Made by a program: the position numbers and the translations under genes. From NCBI GenBank assembly GCA_019409045.1, contig DXVG01000016.1:1-12134 (forward strand): a stretch of 12,134 nt of DNA, in the 5' to 3' direction. The DNA comes from Clostridiales bacterium. GTDB lineage: Bacteria; Bacillota; Clostridia; Christensenellales; Aristaeellaceae. Positions 7,316 to 12,134 of the stretch are shown piece by piece. The number at the start of each line of letters is the position of its first letter. Positions within the stretch are counted from its first letter, which is position 1. The notes beneath the pieces are model-generated. The model worked only from the letters and a program-made list of their open reading frames with translations, made no database searches and was not told the DNA's origin.

Positions 7316-8320
7316 TCACTGCCTCCTCAGATAGCTGTCGGCCAGGCGATAGAGCGCCTCGACGTCGGAAAACGCGGCCACGCTGGAGCCGGAATGTATG
7401 TTGCGGCACGGCACGCTCAGGACCGCCGTGGGCACGCCGCCGCGGGCGGTGTGTATCTCGCCCGCGTCGTTGCCGCCGGAGACGGACTGCTTGAGCTGCC
7501 AGGCGATCTCCTCTTCCACGGCCACGTCGCGCAGCGCCTGCCACAGCGGGCGGTTGGACACGCTGGCCCTGTCCATGAAGGAGATGGCCACGCCCCCGCC
7601 CACGCGGCACACGCGCAGGTGGGCGGGCACGTCGCCCAGGTCGTTGGCGGTGGTGCCCTCGAGGATGAGCGCCTCGTCCGCCTCGACGTTGTGGCCGACG
7701 CAGGCCGCGCCGCGCAGGCCGATCTCCTCCTGCACGGTGAAGGCGCAGGTAATGTCGCAGGCATAGTCGTTTTCAAGAAGGCTCATCAGCGTCATGCAGC
7801 CCACGCGGTCGTCGAGCGCTCTGGCCTTGACAAGCCCCTCGCCAAACTCGCGCCAGTCGGAGTGGAAGGAGACGTAGTCGCCCACTTTGACGAGCTTTTC
7901 CGCCTCTTCCTTCGTGGAAGCGCCGATGTCGATGTAGAGGTCCTCGTGCCTGAGCACCTTTTCAAACTCGGCGCGGCTTTGCAGGTGGATGGCCTTGGCG
8001 CCGATGACGCCGGGCACCTCCTTCTCCCCCACGAGCACGGGCTTGGAGACCACCACGCGCGCGTCGATGCCGCCCACGGGCTCGTAGCTGAGAAGGCCGT
8101 TGTCGTTCACGCCCAGCACCATGAAGCCCACCTCGTCCATGTGGGCGGCGAGCAGGACGTGCTTTTTGCCCTGCGTTCCCTTTTTGTAGGCCATGAGGTT
8201 GCCGATGGGGTCCACCCAGACGCGGGTGGCGTGGGCCTGGACGTGGCCCCGGATGAAATCGCGCACGCGGCATTCGTCGCCGCTGACGCCGCGCAGCATG
8301 CAAAGCTCCCTTAGAACCAC
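7316..8320 (-). CDS. M42 family metallo-aminopeptidase (second gene of the cluster)
   Basis: This 334-residue protein is a second M42 metallopeptidase, clearly different in sequence from its neighbours. With the chosen start the metal ligands are H60 and D62 in AAHMDEVG, D170 in ALDDRVG, E198 and E199 in TVQEEIGLRG, and H309 in CRNIHSGS. The fifth ligand is a glutamate, E221 in ILEGTTAND, where both flanking paralogues have DVT; Asp or Glu is accepted at this position in the family. GGNDAGEIHTARGG (282-295) is intact. The frame is open far upstream, but the GTG at 8320 is chosen: GGGAGGG lies six bases before it and the product then starts MVLRELCMLRGVSGDE, as M42 proteins do. The start overlaps the end of the upstream M42 gene by ten bases. 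Confidence 0.92.
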   Translation of the reverse strand: MVLRELCMLRGVSGDECRVRDFIRGHVQAHATRVWVDPIGNLMAYKKGTQGKKHVLLAAHMDEVGFMVLGVNDNGLLSYEPVGGIDARVVVSKPVLVGEKEVPGVIGAKAIHLQSRAEFEKVLRHEDLYIDIGASTKEEAEKLVKVGDYVSFHSDWREFGEGLVKARALDDRVGCMTLMSLLENDYACDITCAFTVQEEIGLRGAACVGHNVEADEALILEGTTANDLGDVPAHLRVCRVGGGVAISFMDRASVSNRPLWQALRDVAVEEEIAWQLKQSVSGGNDAGEIHTARGGVPTAVLSVPCRNIHSGSSVAAFSDVEALYRLADSYLRRQ

Positions 8321-9369
8321 TTGAATCCCTCCCATTCCCGGGCGATCCTCTCGATCACCAGCGCGATGAGGCGGCCCGTCTCCCGCACGGTATCGAGCTT
8401 GAGAAGCTCGACGGTGGTGTGCATGTACTTGAGCGGGATCGACAAAAGCAGCGACGGCACGCCGCCGCCGGCGGTCTGCGTCCGGCTGGCGTCGGTGGCG
8501 GTGACGCCTGTGCAGACCTCCATGGCCACGTTCACGCCGTTTTCCTTCGCCACCTCCACGGCGATCTTTTCCAGCTTCGGATGGATGTTGGGGCCGTGGC
8601 CGATGGTCACCTTCTCCAGCGGGTACGCCTCCCACTTGCCGGTGCCGGGGCCCTCGCCGTGGGTGACGTCGATGACGATGGCGAGGTCGGGCCGCAGGCG
8701 GACCGTGGCGGACTTTGCGCCCACGGAGCCGATCTCCTCCTGCGTGGTGGAGACGAAATACGCCTCTGCCGGCACGTTCCGCTGCGAGAGCAGCTCCGCC
8801 GCCACGAGCATCGCCGCCACGCCGGCGCGGTCGTCCATGGTCTTGCCGGCCATGCGGCCGTTTGCCAGCCGCAGCGAGGGCGCGAGCATGACCACCATGT
8901 CGCCCACGCGCACGCGGCGGCGCGCCTCCTCGGCGCCGTAGCCCACGTCCACATACAGATCTTCCAATTTGAGCGCCTTTTCGCGCTCCTTCCCGCTCAA
9001 AAGGTGCGGGGGCTTGGCGCCGACCACGCCGTAGAGGGGGCCGTCGGCCGTCTGGACGCTGACCTCCATGCCGGGGAGTATGCGCGGGTCCACGCCGCCG
9101 TTTTTGAAGATGCGCAGGCAGCCGTCGTCCTCGATCTTGCTGACCACAAGGCCGATCTCGTCCTGATGGGCGCAGACGATGACGCGCGGGCCGCTTTGCC
9201 CGCCGTCTCCGACGAGTGCGTAGGTATTTTCCATTGCGTCGGTAAACACATCGCGCGCGTAGGGGCGAAACCAGTCCGCCACGCGGCCGTTCACGCCCGC
9301 CTCGTAGCCCGGCACGCCGGGCAGCGCCGTCACCTCGGCGATAAACCGGGCGATGTTTTCCTTATCCAA
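8311..9369 (-). CDS. M42 family metallo-aminopeptidase (first gene of the cluster)
   Basis: This 352-residue protein is the first of three M42 metallopeptidases in a row. Ligands seen are H68 and D70 in CAHQDEIG, bridging D179 in MDDRAG, E211 and E212 in TTQEEIGSVG, D234 in VIDVTHGEG, and H317 in KYMHTT. It differs from the other two by VTATDASRTQTAGGG (289-303) where they have the GGNDAG motif, and by an extra segment GEGPGTGKWEAYP (238-250). It may therefore have a different substrate range; this is inference. The start is TTG at 9369, supported by AAAGGAGGAG five bases upstream. It lies 18 bases after the purR stop, so it should be cotranscribed with purR. The next M42 gene begins inside its last codons. 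Confidence 0.92.
   Translation of the reverse strand: MDKENIARFIAEVTALPGVPGYEAGVNGRVADWFRPYARDVFTDAMENTYALVGDGGQSGPRVIVCAHQDEIGLVVSKIEDDGCLRIFKNGGVDPRILPGMEVSVQTADGPLYGVVGAKPPHLLSGKEREKALKLEDLYVDVGYGAEEARRRVRVGDMVVMLAPSLRLANGRMAGKTMDDRAGVAAMLVAAELLSQRNVPAEAYFVSTTQEEIGSVGAKSATVRLRPDLAIVIDVTHGEGPGTGKWEAYPLEKVTIGHGPNIHPKLEKIAVEVAKENGVNVAMEVCTGVTATDASRTQTAGGGVPSLLLSIPLKYMHTTVELLKLDTVRETGRLIALVIERIAREWEGFKWF
8327..8333 (-). promoter_or_regulatory. Ribosome binding site fixing the GTG start of the second M42 gene
   Basis: GGGAGGG on the minus strand ends six bases before the GTG at 8320. It lies within the last codons of the upstream M42 gene. It decides between this GTG and much longer or shorter readings of an open frame. 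Confidence 0.75.
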
Positions 9370-9374
9370 GCCGT

Positions 9375-9384
9375 CTCCTCCTTT
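9375..9384 (-). promoter_or_regulatory. Ribosome binding site fixing the TTG start of the first M42 gene
   Basis: AAAGGAGGAG on the minus strand ends five bases before the TTG at 9369. It lies in the 18-base gap after purR and is one of the strongest ribosome binding sites in the window. Confidence 0.8.
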
Positions 9385-9387
9385 GCC

Positions 9388-10212
9388 TTATTCCTGCAAC
9401 GCGCAGGGCTCGGCCGGGCGCACCACGGCCGCGCCGCGCTCCCGGTCGAAGCCCTCCAGGATCAGCAGCGCCTTCGCGCCCTCGACCAGCTTTTTCTCCG
9501 GCTCGCGCGTGGCGATCATCACGCCCACGCCCGCCACCTCGGCCTGAAACTCGCGCATCATGTCCACCATGCCCTGCAGGGTTCCGCCGCCCTTCATAAA
9601 GTCGTCGATGATCAGGGCGCGCTGGCCGGCGCGCACCGCGCGCCGCGCGAGCGCCATGGTTTCGATGCGGCCGTCGCCGCCGACGTAGTTGATCTTCACC
9701 GCCGAGCCCTCGTAGGCGCGGCTGTCGCGCCGGGCGATCACCAGCGGCACATCCAGCGCGCGCGCCGTCATCAGGGCGATGGGGATGCCCTTGGTCTCCA
9801 TGGTGAGCACCAGGTCCGGCCTGCGCTCGTAGTACCGCTGGGCGAGTATCTCGCCGATGATCTGCGCGGTGTCCGGCTCGCTGGTGACGTCCGAGGTGTA
9901 CAAAAAGCCGCCCGGCAGCATCCTGCCCGGCTCCCCCAGCCGCCTGGCGAGCCCCTCAAGCACCTGCGCGGCGCGGCGCGGGCTCACCGTGGGCCGGAAG
10001 CGCGCCCCACCCGCGGCGCCCGCCACGGTCTCCAGCTTTCCCAGGTCAAACCGCCGGAACGATTCGGCCACCAGGTCGATGTCCTCGCTGAGTGTGGACT
10101 TGGCAGCGCCAAACAGCTCGCAGAACTCCCCCAGCGTGTGTATGCGGTTGGGCGCGCTTGCCAGTATGCGCGCAATGGCGCTGAGCCGCTCGTTTCGCTT
10201 GATCTTGTCCAC
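9388..10212 (-). CDS. purR: Purine operon repressor PurR (Bacillus type)
   Basis: This 274-residue protein is the Bacillota PurR, a DNA-binding repressor of purine synthesis genes that is released from DNA by PRPP; it is unrelated to LacI-type PurR. Residues 1-70 form the winged-helix domain, with AAKSTLSEDIDLV (36-48) as recognition region followed by the conserved ETVAGAAGGARF (61-72). The rest is a phosphoribosyltransferase-like fold with the PRPP loop ALIIDDFMKGGGT at 199-211. Length is close to B. subtilis PurR (285). The frame is open to 10275, but the GTG at 10212 is chosen because AAAGGGG lies eight bases upstream and the product then begins KIKRNERLSAIARIL, matching the family start. 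It is the first gene before three M42 peptidases and is divergent from murC. Confidence 0.95.
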   Translation of the reverse strand: MDKIKRNERLSAIARILASAPNRIHTLGEFCELFGAAKSTLSEDIDLVAESFRRFDLGKLETVAGAAGGARFRPTVSPRRAAQVLEGLARRLGEPGRMLPGGFLYTSDVTSEPDTAQIIGEILAQRYYERRPDLVLTMETKGIPIALMTARALDVPLVIARRDSRAYEGSAVKINYVGGDGRIETMALARRAVRAGQRALIIDDFMKGGGTLQGMVDMMREFQAEVAGVGVMIATREPEKKLVEGAKALLILEGFDRERGAAVVRPAEPCALQE

Positions 10213-10218
10213 GCGGCG

Positions 10219-10227
10219 CACCCCTTT
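10219..10227 (-). promoter_or_regulatory. Ribosome binding site fixing the GTG start of purR
   Basis: AAAGGGG (10227-10221 on the minus strand) lies eight bases before the GTG at 10212. Another in-frame GTG at 10221 overlaps this site and so is unlikely to be the start. The left end of a palindrome, TTCGCGAA (10226-10233), touches the site and could hide it or bind a protein. Confidence 0.65.
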
Positions 10228-10252
10228 CGCGAAGTATATTTCCCTGCACACC

Positions 10253-10281
10253 ATTATAATTCGTATTTTCGGCACTTTCCA
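10253..10281 (-). promoter_or_regulatory. Predicted promoter for purR and the M42 genes
   Basis: On the minus strand a perfect TATAAT -10 box lies at 10258-10253. The best -35 match at a 17-base spacer is TGGAAA (10281-10276), four of six to consensus. Transcription would start near 10246, about 34 bases before the purR start. The weak -35 may mean lower or regulated activity. I could not find a full PurBox pair here. Confidence 0.6.
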
Positions 10282-10321
10282 TCTTTTTCCACGGGGTTTT
10301 CATTGGTTGCGAAATTTTAAC

Positions 10322-10350
10322 TTTGTTCCAGGGCCTATTTGGTCTATAAT
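10322..10350 (+). promoter_or_regulatory. Predicted promoter for murC
   Basis: A perfect TATAAT lies at 10345-10350. The -35 region is poor: TTTGTT at a 17-base spacer or TTGTTC at 16. A start near 10357 would give a leader of about 27 bases. The stretch from about 10235 to 10350 is clearly richer in A and T than the flanking genes, as expected for a divergent control region. Confidence 0.6.
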
Positions 10351-10383
10351 GTATGGAACGGAGCTCCGGCGGGAGGTGCACGG

Positions 10384-11763
10384 ATGGCGATATTTGAAAA
10401 TGTGCGGCGCATACACATGGTCGGCGTGGGTGGAAGCTCCATGTCGGGCCTTGCGGGCCTTTTGCGGGACGAGGGCTACGAGGTGACCGGCTCGGACCGC
10501 ACGCGCTCGCACAAGACCGACGCGCTGGAGGCGCGCGGCGTGCGCGTGCTGATCGGCCACCGCGCCGAGAACGTGCGCGGCGCGCAGCTGCTGGTCTACT
10601 CCGCCGCCATCGCGCCGGACAACCCCGAGCGCGCCGAGGCCGCGCGGCTGGGCATCCCCCAGATGGAGCGCTGCGACCTGATCGGCCGCATCATGCAGGG
10701 CAGCGAGTGCGCCATCGCCGTGAGCGGCACGCACGGCAAGACCACCACCACATCCATGCTCGCGCAGGCGTTTCTGACCGCCGGGCGCGACCCCAGCGTG
10801 CATATCGGCGGCGAATTGGACTTTCTGGGCGGCTCCACGCGGCGCGGCAGGGACGAGTTCATCCTCGAGGCCTGCGAGTACAACCGCAGCTTTCTGCACT
10901 TTTTCCCCACCATGGCGGTCATACTCAACATCGACGAGGACCATCTGGACTGCTACAGGGACATAGACGACATCGAGGCGGCGTTTTTGCAGTTTGCGAA
11001 CCTCTCCGACTTCGTGGTCGGCTGGGGCGACGATATGCGCGTTAGGCGCGTGATCAAAGACAGCGGCCTGCCCCACGCCACTTACGGGCTGGGCGAAAAA
11101 AACACGCTGCGGCCGGAGGGGCTTTCGTATGACGAACACGGCCGCGCGCGCTTTACCGCGCTGTGGGAGGGCGAGGCCATCGGCCAGTTCGAGCTGGGCG
11201 TTCCCGGAAGGGCCAACATGCTCGACGCGCTTGCGACCATCGCGGTGGCGAAGCTGCGCGAGCTTCCCATGGACGCGGTCTGCGAGGCGCTGAAAAACTT
11301 CCGCGGCGCGCACCGGCGCAATGAACTTACCAGCATCACCGACGGCGTGAAGGTGTACACCGACTACGGCCACAACCCCGCCGAGATCCAGTCGGCGCTG
11401 GAGATCGCCGCGCTGGAGCCGCATGGGACGCTCTGGGCCGTGTGGCAGCCGCACACCTATTCGCGCACCAAGACGCTCTTTGACCAGTTTCTGACCATCT
11501 TCGGCAAGGCCGACAAGGTGCTGGTGACCGACATCTGCGCCGCGCGCGAGAAGGACCCGGGCGACATCCGCTCGGAAATGCTCATCGGGCCCCTGCGCGC
11601 GCACGGCGTGGACGCGGTGCTCACTCCCACGTTTGACGACGCGGAGGCGTACCTGCGGGCGCACTGGCGGCCGGGCGACGTGGTGATCACCCACGGCTGC
11701 GGCGACATCGACCTTCTCAACGAACAGATCGCGCTCCACGGCGACAGCGCGCCGGGCCGCTGA
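10384..11763 (+). CDS. murC: UDP-N-acetylmuramate--L-alanine ligase
   Basis: This 459-residue cytoplasmic enzyme joins L-alanine to UDP-MurNAc using ATP, the first step of peptidoglycan stem-peptide assembly. The N-terminal UDP-binding domain shows HMVGVGGSSMSGLAGLL (11-27). The ATP loop GTHGKTTTT is at 115-123. LEACEYNRSFL (161-171) stands where classical MurC has EADESD; E162 matches the metal-binding Glu. NIDEDHLDCY follows at 182-191. The C-terminal domain has TDYGHNPAEI (326-335), where the usual motif is DYGHHP or DYAHHP, and WQPHTYSRTKTL (354-365), a typical MurC segment that argues against MurD, MurE or MurF. An ATG at 10384 with GGGAGGTG five bases upstream is preferred over one at 10339, which lies upstream of the predicted transcription start. 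It is divergent from purR. Confidence 0.93.
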   Translation: MAIFENVRRIHMVGVGGSSMSGLAGLLRDEGYEVTGSDRTRSHKTDALEARGVRVLIGHRAENVRGAQLLVYSAAIAPDNPERAEAARLGIPQMERCDLIGRIMQGSECAIAVSGTHGKTTTTSMLAQAFLTAGRDPSVHIGGELDFLGGSTRRGRDEFILEACEYNRSFLHFFPTMAVILNIDEDHLDCYRDIDDIEAAFLQFANLSDFVVGWGDDMRVRRVIKDSGLPHATYGLGEKNTLRPEGLSYDEHGRARFTALWEGEAIGQFELGVPGRANMLDALATIAVAKLRELPMDAVCEALKNFRGAHRRNELTSITDGVKVYTDYGHNPAEIQSALEIAALEPHGTLWAVWQPHTYSRTKTLFDQFLTIFGKADKVLVTDICAAREKDPGDIRSEMLIGPLRAHGVDAVLTPTFDDAEAYLRAHWRPGDVVITHGCGDIDLLNEQIALHGDSAPGR

Positions 11764-11804
11764 GGCATCCGGCCGCGCCGTCCCGCAGGACATACATTCC
11801 ATTC

Positions 11805-11820
11805 GCCGCCCCCGGGCGGC
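11805..11820. other. Short G+C hairpin between murC and the regulator gene
   Basis: GCCGCC and GGCGGC form a six-pair stem around a four-base CCCG loop. It lies in the 81-base gap after murC. No T-run follows, so it is a poor intrinsic terminator, and no promoter for the downstream gene is apparent in this gap. Short inverted repeats of this kind can arise by chance in G+C-rich DNA. Confidence 0.35.
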
Positions 11821-11844
11821 AGAACAGCAGAAGGAGGGTTCCCC

Positions 11845-12134
11845 ATGAACGAGAACATTAAAGCCATCGCCATACGAATATGCGACCTGCGCGAGATTAT
11901 GGGCTACACCCAGCAGGAGGTCGCCGAGCGTTCCGGCGTTCCGTTCGAGGATTACGTCGCTTACGAGGCGGGCGAGAGGGACTTCTCCTTCAGCCACCTG
12001 TTCAACATCGCATCGACGCTGGGTGTAGATATTTCTGACCTCCTCACCGGCGAAAGCCCGAAACTCAAGGGCTACATCCTCACCCGCGCGGGCAAGGGGC
12101 TGGCGTTCGACCGCCGCAAGGCCTACCACTACGA
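11845..12134 (+). CDS. Helix-turn-helix (XRE-type) regulator, probably with a C-terminal cupin domain, N-terminal part
   Basis: Ninety-six codons are visible before the right edge. Residues 7-66 form an XRE/Cro-like DNA-binding domain. The helix-turn-helix lies at about 22-45 (TQQEVAERSGVPFEDYVAYE) and is followed by ERDFSFSHLFNIASTLGVDI. After LLTGESPKL (67-75) the chain continues with KGYILTRAGKGLAFDRRKAYHY, which resembles the start of the sugar-binding-like cupin domain in a common family of clostridial XRE-cupin proteins. Those are often found next to an AMP-dependent acyl-CoA ligase, so one may follow to the right; this is from memory of the family and cannot be seen. The ATG at 11845 has AAGGAGGG upstream. 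The ligand and targets are unknown. Confidence 0.85.
   Translation, partial: MNENIKAIAIRICDLREIMGYTQQEVAERSGVPFEDYVAYEAGERDFSFSHLFNIASTLGVDISDLLTGESPKLKGYILTRAGKGLAFDRRKAYHY

Noticed and set aside
6310..9369. Cellulase or endoglucanase function for the M42 genes
   Set aside because: Some relatives carry that old label, but the complete di-metal peptidase ligand set supports aminopeptidase.
10213..10275. PurR start at the ATG at 10275
   Set aside because: It would lie upstream of the predicted transcription start and add residues absent from the family; the GTG at 10212 has a ribosome binding site.
10255..10290. PurBox operator pair near the purR promoter
   Set aside because: Fragments such as CCGAAAATACGAAT resemble half-sites, but none fits the full AWWWCCGAACWWT pattern and no second box at the usual spacing was found.
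8419..10320. Plus-strand open frame of 633 codons opposite the first M42 gene and purR
   Set aside because: It is a shadow of the two real genes on the other strand; its composition is unnatural and it has no fitting ribosome binding site.
11805..11820. Intrinsic terminator after murC
   Set aside because: The stem has only six pairs and no T-run follows, so it fails the usual criteria.
10300..12129. Minus-strand open frame of 609 codons opposite murC and the regulator
   Set aside because: It is antisense to a murC with all core motifs, and its sequence is low-complexity His, Ala, Val and Arg with no recognisable domain.
1..12134. Mobile element, CRISPR array, tRNA or rRNA gene, or novel defence cluster
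   Set aside because: No direct repeat array, transposase or integrase motif, attachment site or structured RNA gene was seen. All genes fit known housekeeping or regulatory families.

Overview
The window looks like a piece of a chromosome from a G+C-rich, Gram-positive (Bacillota/Clostridia-type) anaerobe. The reasons are strong AGGAGG-type ribosome binding sites, a Bacillus-type PurR repressor, a V-type (A/V) ATPase operon in the ntp gene order known from Enterococcus hirae and many Clostridia, and a murC of the form common in Clostridia. The exact lineage (perhaps Christensenellales-like) is inference. Coding density is very high, G+C is roughly two thirds by eye, and no transposase, integrase, tRNA, rRNA or CRISPR array was seen.

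Layout. Positions 1-5505, minus strand: most of a V-type ATPase operon, transcribed right to left as peripheral stalk (G/H-like), I, K, E, C, F and A; A runs off the left edge, and B and D would be expected just beyond. Positions 5545-6174, minus: upp (uracil phosphoribosyltransferase), with a near-consensus promoter, a long 5'-leader hairpin, and a second hairpin filling the short gap between upp and the ATPase genes. Positions 6310-9369, minus: three consecutive, different M42 metallopeptidase paralogues, tightly packed behind purR (9388-10212, minus). Positions 10213-10383: a divergent control region with one TATAAT box per direction. Positions 10384-11763, plus: murC. Positions 11845 to the right edge, plus: the N-terminal part of a regulator with a helix-turn-helix domain and probably a C-terminal cupin.

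How the genes fit together. The K-ring subunit keeps every residue that binds Na+ in the E. hirae rotor, so the ATPase is probably Na+-coupled. upp recycles uracil, and purR senses PRPP to control purine genes, so two PRPP-linked nucleotide genes flank the peptidase cluster. The three M42 enzymes would finish peptide breakdown in the cytoplasm. murC makes UDP-MurNAc-L-alanine for the cell wall. These are mostly housekeeping functions. The less ordinary points are the two RNA hairpins around upp, the M42 triplet in the purR operon, the divergent MurC motifs and the complete Na+ site. I found no convincing evidence of an undescribed defence or mobile system.
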